Source of the DNA: Celerinatantimonas yamalensis
GTDB lineage: Bacteria > Pseudomonadota > Gammaproteobacteria > Enterobacterales > Celerinatantimonadaceae
Reading direction: 5' to 3'
NCBI RefSeq assembly: GCF_046054155.1
Contig: NZ_JBEQCT010000003.1
Coordinates: forward strand, 62,001-126,000
Length of the DNA stretch: 64,000 nucleotides
In this document: piece by piece, positions 35,357 to 44,474 of the stretch
How the letters are laid out: each line of letters begins with the position of its first letter
Position numbering within the stretch: position 1 is the first letter of the stretch
Made by a program: the position numbers and the translations under genes
The notes under the pieces: model-generated
What the model was told of the DNA's origin: nothing
What the model saw: only the letters and a program-made list of their open reading frames with translations
Database searches by the model: none

Positions 35357-37630
35357 TTAAATCTTACATGCCCCACCGGCACAATCATCGTCGCTGATAT
35401 CTTGTTGTTCATCGGCTGCGCCGTCACGAGTGTTGTGATAGTAAAGCGTTTTGACACCGAATTTGTATGCGGTGAGCAAGTCTTTTAATAAAACTTTCAT
35501 AGGAACTCGGTTCCCCTCAAAGCGAGACGGGTCATAGTTGGTATTAGCCGAAATAGATTGATCGATAAATTTCTGCATAATGCCCACCAAATGTAAGTAA
35601 CCGTCATTTGATGGGAGATCCCATAGTAACTCATACTGCCCTTTGAGATTGATTAAATCCGGAACAACTTGTTTAAGGATCCCATCTTTACTGGCTTTAA
35701 CACTGACATAGCCTCGGGGGGGTTCAATGCCGTTGGTGGCATTGGAGATTTGGCTTGATGTTTCTGATGGCATCAATGCTGATAATGTTGAGTTACGAAG
35801 ACCATGCGTTTTGATCTCTTCACGTAGTGTTTCCCAATCGTAGTGCAGCTGTTCTTGGCAAATGCTGTCTAAATCACGCTTATAGGTATCAATGGGTAAA
35901 ATCCCTTGGGCGTAAGTGGTCTCACTAAATGCTGGGCACGCACCGCGTTCTTTCGCTAGATTAAGCGATGCTTTGAGTAACCAATATTGCATGGCTTCAA
36001 AGGTTTTGTGAGTTAATGTATTGGCACTGCCATCTGAGTAGCGGACCCCATGTTTGGCCAGGTAGTAGGCGTAGTTAATCACGCCGATGCCTAACGTACG
36101 ACGATTCATACTGCCTTTTTTCGCTGCCGGTAGCGGGTAGTCTTGATAATCAAGTAAGCTATCGAGAGCTCGCACTGCCAAATCAGCTAATTCTTCAAAC
36201 TCATCGAGATTTTCAATGGCCCCTAAGTTAAAAGCGGATAGCGTACACAGAGCAATCTCACCATCATCATCATTAACATGCCGCATTGGTTTGGTCGGCA
36301 GGGCAATTTCTAAACACAGGTTTGATTGACGAACCGGTGCTTGTTTGGGATCAAATGGGCTGTGTGTATTACAATGATCGACATTTTGAATATAGATCCG
36401 CCCTGTTGATGCGCGCTCTTGCATTAGCAATGAAAATAGCTCAGAGGCCTTGATCGTTTTACGACGAATCGATGTATCTTGCTCATATTGAGTATACAAA
36501 CGCTCAAATTGTTCTTGATCGGCGAAAAACGCATCATACAGTCCAGGGACATCGCTCGGTGAAAACAGCGATAAGTTTTCACCTTTAATCAAACGCTGGT
36601 ACATCAACTTATTGATTTGCACCCCATAGTCAATATGGCGAACACGGTTTTCTTCGACCCCTCGGTTATTTTTGAGGACCAATAATGACTCGACTTCAAG
36701 ATGCCAAAATGGGTAGAACAACGTCGCCGCGCCGCCGCGCACACCGCCCTGAGAGCAACATTTGACGGCGGTTTGGAAATGTTTATAAAAAGGAATACAT
36801 CCCGTATGGAATGCTTCACCATTTCGAATGGTGCTGCCCAACGCCCGAATTCGACCTGCATTGATGCCGATTCCTGCACGTTGTGATACATAGGTGACAA
36901 TGCTTGATGCGGTGGCATTGATTGACTCGAGGCTATCATCACACTCAATTAATACGCATGAGCTAAACTGGCGCGTAGGCGTACGCACCCCTGACATGAT
37001 AGGCGTTGGTAATGAAATTTTGAATGTCGATATCGCATCATAGAAACGTTTGATGTAACTCATCCGCTGTGTTTTGTCATAGTGCGAGAACAAGCTGGCT
37101 GCGACCAGAATATATAAAAATTGCGCACTTTCGAAAATTTCACCCGTCACTCGGTTTTGTACTAAATACTTGCCTTCTAGCTGTTTGACCGCGGCATAGG
37201 AAAAATTCATATCACGCCAGTGGTCAATTATCTCATCCATCTGTGCAAATTCTTCGGCGCTATAGTCACTCAGCAAATGGCTATCATAGTGGCCTAATTC
37301 ACATTGTTTTTTCACATGATCATATAGTTTGGGTGGCTCAAACTGACCATATGCTTGTTTGCGCAGATGAAAAATAGCTAATCGTGCGGCCAGATATTGG
37401 TAGTCAGGGCTCTCTGTGCTAATTAAATCAGCTGCGGCTTTGATGATCGTTTCGTGGATATCATCAGTACGAATGCCATCATAAAACTGGATGTGTGAAC
37501 GCAGCTCAACCTGTGACACCGACACGTTATCAAGGCCTTCAGCAGCCCAGGTAATAACACGATGTATTTTATCGAGGTTAATAGGCTCCTTAATACCGCT
37601 GCGTTTGGTTACCAGAAGATTGGTATTCAT
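35357..37630 (-). CDS. nrdA: Ribonucleotide reductase class Ia alpha subunit NrdA
   Basis: A 757-aa catalytic subunit reducing ribonucleoside diphosphates. It has the N-terminal ATP-cone (LLVTKRSGIKEPINLDKIHR), catalytic-site segments such as NLCLEIALPT, and the C-terminal redox pair in CAGGACKI. I chose ATG 37630: AAGGTGG lies ten bases upstream and the family begins there; the open frame of 37 extra codons runs through the NrdR box. Regulated by NrdR and perhaps DnaA (sites listed separately). Confidence 0.96.
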   Translation of the reverse strand: MNTNLLVTKRSGIKEPINLDKIHRVITWAAEGLDNVSVSQVELRSHIQFYDGIRTDDIHETIIKAAADLISTESPDYQYLAARLAIFHLRKQAYGQFEPPKLYDHVKKQCELGHYDSHLLSDYSAEEFAQMDEIIDHWRDMNFSYAAVKQLEGKYLVQNRVTGEIFESAQFLYILVAASLFSHYDKTQRMSYIKRFYDAISTFKISLPTPIMSGVRTPTRQFSSCVLIECDDSLESINATASSIVTYVSQRAGIGINAGRIRALGSTIRNGEAFHTGCIPFYKHFQTAVKCCSQGGVRGGAATLFYPFWHLEVESLLVLKNNRGVEENRVRHIDYGVQINKLMYQRLIKGENLSLFSPSDVPGLYDAFFADQEQFERLYTQYEQDTSIRRKTIKASELFSLLMQERASTGRIYIQNVDHCNTHSPFDPKQAPVRQSNLCLEIALPTKPMRHVNDDDGEIALCTLSAFNLGAIENLDEFEELADLAVRALDSLLDYQDYPLPAAKKGSMNRRTLGIGVINYAYYLAKHGVRYSDGSANTLTHKTFEAMQYWLLKASLNLAKERGACPAFSETTYAQGILPIDTYKRDLDSICQEQLHYDWETLREEIKTHGLRNSTLSALMPSETSSQISNATNGIEPPRGYVSVKASKDGILKQVVPDLINLKGQYELLWDLPSNDGYLHLVGIMQKFIDQSISANTNYDPSRFEGNRVPMKVLLKDLLTAYKFGVKTLYYHNTRDGAADEQQDISDDDCAGGACKI

Positions 37631-37679
37631 AGTTGTAAACCACCTTGTTGGGAATAAGAAAACGGAATGCTTGCACAAG

Positions 37680-37732
37680 CAATGAACACTATATGTAGTG
37701 TTCATTGATGGAAGTAATACAAGATAGTGAGT
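37680..37732 (-). promoter_or_regulatory. NrdR box pair at the nrdA promoter
   Basis: Box 1, ACACTATATGTAGTGT (37686-37701), fits the NrdR consensus and lies in a 28-base inverted repeat with 12-base arms (37680-37707). Box 2 (37717-37732) is degenerate (about 10 of 16) but begins exactly 31 bases away, the usual NrdR spacing. On the minus strand a candidate promoter TTGAAA-N16-TATTAC overlaps box 2, and box 1 lies just downstream of its -10. Confidence 0.88.
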
Positions 37733-37770
37733 TTCTTTCAAATATGCAAGGTATGGAGTAGGGGATAGAC

Positions 37771-37779
37771 TGTGGATAA
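37771..37779 (-). promoter_or_regulatory. DnaA box upstream of nrdA
   Basis: TTATCCACA read on the minus strand, a perfect DnaA box, 141 bases before the nrdA start and upstream of the NrdR boxes. DnaA binding before nrdAB is known in E. coli, where it ties dNTP supply to replication. A single match of nine bases has some chance of arising randomly in 64 kb. Confidence 0.65.
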
Positions 37780-37986
37780 AAGATGTGTGTTAGTGGTTAC
37801 TGACTTAGTCTCCCTTGTGTGACGTTATCTCTTTTTGCAAACAGCCGTACAAGAAAAAAAATGAAAGAAATTTGTTGCCAAATTGCAATCATTTTGGATC
37901 GTTTGAGCTTTATACAAGTTCAGCAGAAATTAACCTATATTAGCTGCGCGCACGTCTCGGCCAGCATCGATATCAATGACATCAAT

Positions 37987-38700
37987 CTATGCGATGAGCG
38001 GCTTGGTCAGATGAACCATATAGTTGACGGACACATCTGGGCTGAGGGTATAACTATCAATAAACGGCCAGACTTTTACACCGACTAGATGCTGTGTTTG
38101 TAAACCGATAACATCGCACCACCCCAGTAGTTCTGATGGTTTAATAAACTTCTCATGTTGATGGGTGCCGTTGGGTAATAATCGCAGTAACTTCTCGGCC
38201 GCGATAATCATCAGTGCATATGATTTAACCGTGCGATTAACTGTGGATAAAAATAGTTGGCCGCCTGGTTTGAGCATATGATAAAGGGCATTTAGTACTT
38301 GAGCTGGCTCAGGAACATGTTCGAGCATCTCCATACAAGTAATAACATCGAATGATTGGGCATGGTTCTGTGCAAACGATTCAGCCGACGCGACTTGATA
38401 GTTGATAGATAGTTGTGATTCAAGCGCATGTAATTTAGCAACATCAATCTGTGCTTGACCCATATCAAGCCCGGTAACCGTCGCTCCGCGCAGCGCCATA
38501 CTCTCAGATAAAATCCCGCCCCCACAGCCGACATCTAATACTTGTTTTTCAAATAGCCCTTGGCTGTGGCTTTCAATAAACTCTAATCGAAGAGGGTTGA
38601 TCTGATGTAATGTCTTGAAATCACCATCTTTATCCCACCACTGGGGAGCCTGAGCGGCAAATTTTTCGATTTCGCGGTGGTCAACATTCTCTTGAGTCAT
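37987..38700 (-). CDS. ubiG: Ubiquinone O-methyltransferase UbiG
   Basis: A 237-aa SAM-dependent methyltransferase acting twice in ubiquinone synthesis. The SAM motif VLDVGCGGGILSESMA is near residue 50, and the start HREIEKFAAQAPQWWDKDGD is typical. I chose ATG 38700 (E. coli UbiG is 240 aa); 30 upstream codons are open but not conserved. Divergent from gyrA. A perfect DnaA-box sequence lies inside it at 38242-38250. Confidence 0.95.
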   Translation of the reverse strand: MTQENVDHREIEKFAAQAPQWWDKDGDFKTLHQINPLRLEFIESHSQGLFEKQVLDVGCGGGILSESMALRGATVTGLDMGQAQIDVAKLHALESQLSINYQVASAESFAQNHAQSFDVITCMEMLEHVPEPAQVLNALYHMLKPGGQLFLSTVNRTVKSYALMIIAAEKLLRLLPNGTHQHEKFIKPSELLGWCDVIGLQTQHLVGVKVWPFIDSYTLSPDVSVNYMVHLTKPLIA

Positions 38701-38878
38701 GATATCTCTTATGCGATGAGGAATAGCTCTAGTATAAAGTTCCATGAAACCGTTGACGAATTTTTTCTTACAATTACATCTTCGTAACAAGGTTGGTTAA
38801 ATTTTATCCAGGTTAAGCTGGATTCTCGCCTTGGTGTAACAATATGCCGTGTTTTGTTTTCCGGCAGTATCGAGTTTG

Positions 38879-38887
38879 TGGTAAAAT
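38879..38887 (+). promoter_or_regulatory. Extended -10 promoter of gyrA
   Basis: TGGTAAAAT: TG, one base, TAAAAT. No good -35 is seen at 17 bases. Transcription would start near 38894. A short hairpin CTGCA, GTGT, TGCAG (38898-38911) begins the leader. Confidence 0.55.
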
Positions 38888-38943
38888 TCGCTCTTCGCTG
38901 CAGTGTTGCAGATAAGCGTTAAAAAATAGGGATTCTTTCTTCT

Positions 38944-41673
38944 ATGAGCGATCTTGCCAAAGAGATTACGCCGGTAAATATCGAAGATGAGCTAAAAACC
39001 TCTTATCTCGATTATGCCATGAGCGTAATTGTCGGCCGGGCATTACCAGATGTCCGTGACGGCTTGAAGCCAGTACATCGACGCGTATTGTTCGCGATGA
39101 GCGTACTGGGTAACGATTGGAATAAATCATATAAAAAATCGGCCCGTGTCGTTGGTGATGTGATTGGTAAATATCATCCTCATGGGGACACGGCTGTATA
39201 CGACACCATTGTTCGAATGGCTCAGCCTTTTTCATTGCGCTATACCTTGGTGGATGGTCAGGGGAACTTCGGATCAGTCGATGGCGACTCCGCTGCGGCG
39301 ATGCGTTATACCGAGATCCGAATGGCGAAAATTGCTCATTCATTATTAGCTGATCTTGATAAAGAAACGGTCGACTTTGTTCCTAACTACGATGATACCG
39401 AGCAGATCCCTGAAGTTCTGCCGACTCGTATCCCAAACTTATTAGTCAATGGATCTTCCGGTATTGCTGTTGGGATGGCAACGAACATCCCACCACACAA
39501 TTTAACTGAGGTCGTCAACGGCTGCTTGGCGATGATTGACAATCCTGATATTGATGTCGATCAGTTAATGGAGTATATCCCTGGCCCTGATTTTCCGACC
39601 TCGGGGATTATTAATGGTCGCGCGGGAATTATTCAGGCTTATCGCACCGGTCGAGGGAAGGTCTCTATCCGTGCTCGCGCGGATATTGATGTTGACTCGC
39701 ATGGCCGTGAAACCATTATTGTCCATGAGATTCCCTATCAGGTGAATAAAGCGCGCTTGATTGAAAAGATCGCTGAATTAGTTAAAGACAAAAAACTTGA
39801 AGGTATTTCCGCATTACGTGATGAATCCGATAAAGATGGAATGCGCATTGTTATCGAGCTCAAACGGGATGCCGTTGGTGAAGTAGTTTTAAACAACCTG
39901 TATTCTTTGACACAGATGCAAGTGTCGTTCGGTATGAATATGGTGGCGCTGGATCATTGTCAGCCGCGTCTGTTTAACTTACGGGATATGATCGACTGTT
40001 TTATTCGTCATCGCCGTGAAGTGGTGACTCGCAGAACTGTCTATGAACTTCGTAAAGCACGTGACCGGGCCCATGTATTGGAAGGGCTGGCTATTGCGCT
40101 TGCTAATATTGACGAAATTATCACCTTGATTCGTCAGTCACCAACTGCCGCGGAAGCGAAAGCTGCATTGATTGCACAGGGTTGGGAACTTGGGGTTGTT
40201 GCCGCGATGCTTGAACGTGCCGGTGACGACGGAGCTGCGCGTCCTGAAGGGCTAGATGTTCAGTTTGGTGTGTGTGATGGACTATATCATTTAACGGATG
40301 TTCAGGCACAAGCGATTTTGGACTTGCGTCTGCATCGTTTAACGGGCCTTGAACATGACAAGATCTTAGAAGAGTACAAAAATCTGCTCGATCAGATTGC
40401 AGAATTGTTATTTATTTTAAGTAATCCAACACGGTTGATGGAAGTTATTCGTGATGAGTTTATTGAAATTCGTGAACAATTTGGGGATGAACGGAAAACT
40501 CAAATAAATGCGAATAGTGCTGATTTGAGCATCGAAGATCTGATTAATGAAGAAGATGTGGTTGTCACTTTATCCAATAGTGGTTATGTGAAATATCAAC
40601 CGCTGACCGACTATGAAGCGCAGCACCGTGGTGGTAAAGGTAAAGCGGCCACGCGGATGAAAGATGAAGATTTCATTGACCAATTATTGATTGCTAATAC
40701 CCATGATACAGTGTTGTGTTTCTCGAGTGTAGGCAAGGTCTATTGGCTCAAAGTTTACCAACTCCCTCAGGCGAGTCGACAAGCTCGTGGTAAACCGATT
40801 GTTAACCTGTTGCCATTGGATGGCAATGAGCGTGTAACGGCTATTTTGCCAGTGCGTGAATATGAAGAAGACAAGTTTATCTTCTTTGCTACCGCGGCAG
40901 GGACAGTGAAGAAAACGGCGCTGTCAGCCTTTAAACGCCCTCTATCTAGCGGGATTAAAGCGATCAATCTGAATGATGATGATGCCCTGATTGGTGTCGC
41001 ATTAACAGATGGTAGCAACGAGATCATGCTCTTTTCTGACGCGGGTAAAGTTGTTCGCTTTAAAGAAGCTGAAGAGTTCCCAGTATTAGATGAGGATGGT
41101 CAGCCAGTATTAGATGAGGATGGCCAGGCGCAAGTGACATTCAAAGGCGTTCGCTCGATGGGACGTACCGCGGCAGGTGTGCGAGGGATTAATTTAGAGC
41201 ACGGACAAAAAGTTGTCTCATTGATTATTCCTCAGGAAAATGCCGATATCTTAACGGCAACCGCGAATGGTTATGGTAAACGCACAGCTCAAAGCGAATA
41301 TCCAACTAAAGGTCGCGCAACCAAAGGGGTTGTTTCGATAAAAGTCAACGAGCGAAACGGTGCAGTGGTTGGTGCAGTTCAAGTGAAAGTGGATAGCGAT
41401 CAAAGTGATCCTGAAACTGGCAAACAACTGGTGGCTAAAGGTGATCAGGTGATGCTGATTACCAATGGCGGAACATTGGTGCGCATTCGCGCGAGTGATG
41501 TCTCTCGGGTGGGTCGTAATACGCAAGGCGTTCGCTTGATTCGAACCGCTGATGGTGAACAAGTTGTTGCACTACAGCGTATTGACGAAGTCGAAGAAGA
41601 TGAGCAAGATAGTCCTCTAGATGACGCGATTGTTGTTCCACCTCCGGCAGATGAGCTGCCAGACGGTGAATAA
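38944..41673 (+). CDS. gyrA: DNA gyrase subunit A
   Basis: A 909-aa type II topoisomerase subunit. Catalytic Tyr122 lies in RYTEIRMAK. Residue 83 of the quinolone region is Thr (ACG) and 87 is Asp. The wrapping motif that is QRRGGKG in E. coli reads QHRGGKG at 560-566. The C-terminal pinwheel is longer than in E. coli (875 aa in total), partly because the acidic unit PVLDEDGQ is repeated in tandem (DNA 41080-41127). A strong terminator follows. Confidence 0.97.
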   Translation: MSDLAKEITPVNIEDELKTSYLDYAMSVIVGRALPDVRDGLKPVHRRVLFAMSVLGNDWNKSYKKSARVVGDVIGKYHPHGDTAVYDTIVRMAQPFSLRYTLVDGQGNFGSVDGDSAAAMRYTEIRMAKIAHSLLADLDKETVDFVPNYDDTEQIPEVLPTRIPNLLVNGSSGIAVGMATNIPPHNLTEVVNGCLAMIDNPDIDVDQLMEYIPGPDFPTSGIINGRAGIIQAYRTGRGKVSIRARADIDVDSHGRETIIVHEIPYQVNKARLIEKIAELVKDKKLEGISALRDESDKDGMRIVIELKRDAVGEVVLNNLYSLTQMQVSFGMNMVALDHCQPRLFNLRDMIDCFIRHRREVVTRRTVYELRKARDRAHVLEGLAIALANIDEIITLIRQSPTAAEAKAALIAQGWELGVVAAMLERAGDDGAARPEGLDVQFGVCDGLYHLTDVQAQAILDLRLHRLTGLEHDKILEEYKNLLDQIAELLFILSNPTRLMEVIRDEFIEIREQFGDERKTQINANSADLSIEDLINEEDVVVTLSNSGYVKYQPLTDYEAQHRGGKGKAATRMKDEDFIDQLLIANTHDTVLCFSSVGKVYWLKVYQLPQASRQARGKPIVNLLPLDGNERVTAILPVREYEEDKFIFFATAAGTVKKTALSAFKRPLSSGIKAINLNDDDALIGVALTDGSNEIMLFSDAGKVVRFKEAEEFPVLDEDGQPVLDEDGQAQVTFKGVRSMGRTAAGVRGINLEHGQKVVSLIIPQENADILTATANGYGKRTAQSEYPTKGRATKGVVSIKVNERNGAVVGAVQVKVDSDQSDPETGKQLVAKGDQVMLITNGGTLVRIRASDVSRVGRNTQGVRLIRTADGEQVVALQRIDEVEEDEQDSPLDDAIVVPPPADELPDGE
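41080..41127 (+). repeat. In-frame 24-bp tandem duplication in gyrA
   Basis: Two adjacent 24-base units, differing in one wobble base, encode PVLDEDGQ twice in the C-terminal domain of GyrA. The near identity points to a recent duplication or slippage. Confidence 0.9.
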
Positions 41674-41679
41674 ACGATA

Positions 41680-41712
41680 AAATCGAGCGGCTTCGCGCCG
41701 CTCGATTTATTT
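41680..41712 (+). terminator. Terminator after gyrA
   Basis: AATCGAGCGGC, loop TTCGC, GCCGCTCGATT, then TATTTG: an 11-base perfect stem seven bases after the gyrA stop. The short T-rich tail is modest but the stem is strong. Confidence 0.85.
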
Positions 41713-41761
41713 GTAGCGCTAAGCGAACATACTCTGCAAGAGTCGCGACATTTTCTCGATT

Positions 41762-41816
41762 GACCATTTCTTAGGGCAAACCATTTGATGAATGGTCCTA
41801 ACCGCTTCGGTGCGGT
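41762..41816 (+). promoter_or_regulatory. Possible attenuator-like leader of serC
   Basis: AATGGTC (41791-41797) can pair either with GACCATT (41762-41768) or, over six bases, with ACCATT (41780-41785). A further hairpin ACCGC / GCGGT (41801-41816) follows. Mutually exclusive stems before a biosynthetic gene suggest a regulatory leader, but no leader peptide or T run is seen. Confidence 0.3.
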
Positions 41817-41869
41817 AAAGATATCTTCAATTCTAATAAGAACTTATGCGGTTAACGAAGGAACAAGAC

Positions 41870-42955
41870 ATGAAGCAAGTTTATAATTTTTGTTCAGGTC
41901 CGGCGATGCTACCAGCCGAAGTCATGGCAAAAGCACAACAGGAGTTTACTAATTGGCATGGCCTTGGTGTTTCAGTGATGGAGATTAGTCATCGTAGCAG
42001 TGACTATGTTGCAATGGCTAAAGAAGCTGAACAGGATCTTCGGGACTTACTCACTATTCCCGATAATTACAAAGTCCTGTTTTGTCATGGTGGCGGTCGG
42101 GGTCAGTTTGCTGGTGTTCCGATGAATTTACTGGGCGATAAAAAACTGGCCAGTTATGTTACCACTGGGCACTGGTCACGTTCAGCGGTAACTGAAGGTG
42201 AAAAATTTGCTTCAGCTGACATTTTTGATGCGTTACTGCGTGATGATGACGGCAACGTGTCAGTGCGCCCAGTGAATGAATGGCGTTACAGTCAAGATTC
42301 TGCTTATTTGCATTATTGTCCGAATGAAACAATTGAAGGCATTGCCGTCCATCAAATTCCGCATGTGGATATCCCTTTAGTCGGTGATTTTTCTTCGACT
42401 ATTTTGTCAGAGCCTCTCGATGTAAATCGTTTTGGTGTTATTTATGCTGGGGCACAGAAAAATATTGGGCCATCTGGGTTAACGTTAGTGATCGTGCGTG
42501 ATGATTTGCTCGACCGAGCTATGGCTCACACCCCGAGTATCCTCAATTATGCTGTGACGGCGAAGCATGATTCAATGTTTAATACACCGCCGACCTATGC
42601 TTGGTACCTCTCTGGTTTAGTTTTCAAATGGGCCAAAGCGCAAGGCGGGTTAAGTGCCCTGGCTAAATTAAATAGTGATAAAGCTAAATTACTTTATGAG
42701 TGTATCGACAATAGTGATTTTTATAAAAATCAAGTGGATATAGCATATCGCTCCAAAATGAATGTCCCGTTTTTCTTAGCAGATGAGACCTTAAATGAAG
42801 TCTTTTTATCTGAGGCTGCAGAACATGGCCTGATGACGCTGAAAGGGCATCGAGTGATGGGGGGAATGCGTGCCAGCATTTACAATGCGATGCCAATGAG
42901 CGGCGTGCAAACTCTTGTTGAATTTATGCGTGAATTTGAAAAACATCACGGTTAA
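41870..42955 (+). CDS. serC: Phosphoserine aminotransferase SerC
   Basis: A 361-aa PLP enzyme of serine and vitamin B6 synthesis. It begins KQVYNFCSGPAMLPAEVM, and the PLP Lys lies in YAGAQKNIGPSGLTLVIV. I chose ATG 41870 with GAAGGAAC upstream; an ATG at 41846 adds eight non-family residues. It precedes aroA, the classical serC-aroA operon. Confidence 0.97.
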   Translation: MKQVYNFCSGPAMLPAEVMAKAQQEFTNWHGLGVSVMEISHRSSDYVAMAKEAEQDLRDLLTIPDNYKVLFCHGGGRGQFAGVPMNLLGDKKLASYVTTGHWSRSAVTEGEKFASADIFDALLRDDDGNVSVRPVNEWRYSQDSAYLHYCPNETIEGIAVHQIPHVDIPLVGDFSSTILSEPLDVNRFGVIYAGAQKNIGPSGLTLVIVRDDLLDRAMAHTPSILNYAVTAKHDSMFNTPPTYAWYLSGLVFKWAKAQGGLSALAKLNSDKAKLLYECIDNSDFYKNQVDIAYRSKMNVPFFLADETLNEVFLSEAAEHGLMTLKGHRVMGGMRASIYNAMPMSGVQTLVEFMREFEKHHG

Positions 42956-42963
42956 AAATAGAG

Positions 42964-42981
42964 GGCTCACATCTGTGAGCC
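42964..42981 (+). terminator. Intercistronic hairpin between serC and aroA
   Basis: GGCTCAC, loop ATCT, GTGAGCC: a seven-base stem just after the serC stop. Without a T run it is more likely an attenuating or mRNA-stabilising hairpin than a full terminator. Confidence 0.5.
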
Positions 42982-43012
42982 TTATCCAATTAGATAAGAT
43001 GTTGAGGATTGA

Positions 43013-44302
43013 ATGAGCGAGCAATTGACCTTGCAGCCGATTGACTCTGTAACAGGTGTTGTGCATCTACCAGGGTCAAAGAGTATTTCCAACCGTGCGT
43101 TGCTACTCGCCGCAATGGCGAAAGGGACCACGACCCTGACGAACCTACTCGACAGTGATGATATTCGGCATATGCTAGCGGCACTCCAGCAGGTAGGGGT
43201 GAGTGTGCGCTTGAGTGCGGATAAAACCTGCTGTGATATTGATGGCTTAGCTGGGCCACTTCGAGGTGGATCTGAGTGCGTGAAGTTATTTTTAGGTAAC
43301 GCAGGCACCGCGATGCGACCACTATGCGCGGCGTTAACCTTAACACAAGGCATGTATCAACTGACTGGTGAACCGCGGATGGAAGAGCGTCCAATCGGTC
43401 CATTAGTGGATGCGTTGCGCCAGAGTGGCGCGCAGATTGACTACCTTAAAAATGACGGCTACCCGCCTGTTAAAATCATTGGCAGTGGTTTAAGCGGCGG
43501 CACGGTAACCATCGATGGCTCTGTATCCAGTCAATTTTTAACCGCATTTTTAATGGCCGCCCCGTTAGCCGCCCGGCCTACAACTATCGAGATCAACGGT
43601 GAGCTTGTTTCTAAGCCTTATATTGATATAACGCTTAAAATGATGGCACGTTTCGGGGTTGACGTTGAGAATCATGACTATCAACGTTTTGTTGTTCCCA
43701 CGGGTATAGGATATCAAAGCCCAGGACAATTTTTGGTTGAAGGTGATGCCTCTTCAGCGTCCTATTTTTTAGCGGCTGGCGCGATGAAAGGTGATGTGAC
43801 GGTGCAAGGTGTTGGTCGGTTATCGATGCAAGGTGATGTTGTCTTTGCTGATGTATTAGCCCAAATGGGAGCTGATATTGAATGGGGCGATGACTATATT
43901 CGAGCTCGTCACGTGAAACCTTTGCAAGCGGTTGATTTGGATTTGAATGCCATTCCTGATGCCGCAATGACACTTGCTACGGTAGCCTTAGTGGCTCAAG
44001 GTACAACAGCTATTCGCAATGTCTATAATTGGCGCGTCAAGGAGACTGATCGACTCGCAGCGATGGCCTGCGAACTACGTAAATTAGGGGCAGTTGTTGA
44101 AGAAGGACAGGATTATCTGCTAGTTACCCCTGTTACGAAACTACAACATGCGGCAATCAATACATATAATGATCATCGTATTGCGATGTGTTTTTCATTG
44201 GTTGCTTTAACTGGCACGGCTGTGACGATTAACGATCCTGGCTGCACTTCGAAGACTTTCCCTGACTATTTTCAGCAGTTCGCTAGAATTACTAACGATT
44301 AA
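43013..44302 (+). CDS. aroA: EPSP synthase AroA
   Basis: A 429-aa 5-enolpyruvylshikimate-3-phosphate synthase of the shikimate pathway. It has PGSKSISNRALLLAAMAKGT near the start and LFLGNAGTAMRPL, the class I (glyphosate-sensitive) form with Gly and Pro in place. TGAGGA precedes the ATG. Second gene of serC-aroA. Confidence 0.97.
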   Translation: MSEQLTLQPIDSVTGVVHLPGSKSISNRALLLAAMAKGTTTLTNLLDSDDIRHMLAALQQVGVSVRLSADKTCCDIDGLAGPLRGGSECVKLFLGNAGTAMRPLCAALTLTQGMYQLTGEPRMEERPIGPLVDALRQSGAQIDYLKNDGYPPVKIIGSGLSGGTVTIDGSVSSQFLTAFLMAAPLAARPTTIEINGELVSKPYIDITLKMMARFGVDVENHDYQRFVVPTGIGYQSPGQFLVEGDASSASYFLAAGAMKGDVTVQGVGRLSMQGDVVFADVLAQMGADIEWGDDYIRARHVKPLQAVDLDLNAIPDAAMTLATVALVAQGTTAIRNVYNWRVKETDRLAAMACELRKLGAVVEEGQDYLLVTPVTKLQHAAINTYNDHRIAMCFSLVALTGTAVTINDPGCTSKTFPDYFQQFARITND

Positions 44303-44321
44303 ATCCTATTGATAAGAATAT

Positions 44322-44360
44322 AAATCCACTCAACTTGTATTACTTAGTGGATTTATTATT
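44322..44360 (+). terminator. Terminator after aroA
   Basis: AAATCCACT and AGTGGATTT form a nine-base stem around a 15-base loop, with ATTATTATTAA after it. The long loop and broken T run make it moderate. Confidence 0.6.
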
Positions 44361-44474
44361 AATTTAACATTATCACAGTATGATTAACCTTGAAATTAAT
44401 TGAATTATCGACTACTTAACAGAATGCTTTTTTGGTAGGATACGATCAATTCATCCAAGTAGAAATGGAATCTT

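Noticed and set aside
37819..38088. 89-codon plus-strand frame overlapping ubiG
   Set aside because: Its second half is the antisense of ubiG; no ribosome-binding site.
37771..38250. Two DnaA boxes near gyrA as a replication origin
   Set aside because: Only two boxes, one in coding sequence, no AT-rich unwinding repeats and no dnaA, dnaN, gidA or mioC neighbours.
42990..43403. Long antisense frames (123 and 137 codons) opposite aroA
   Set aside because: They are shadows of the conserved aroA frame and have no family sequence of their own.
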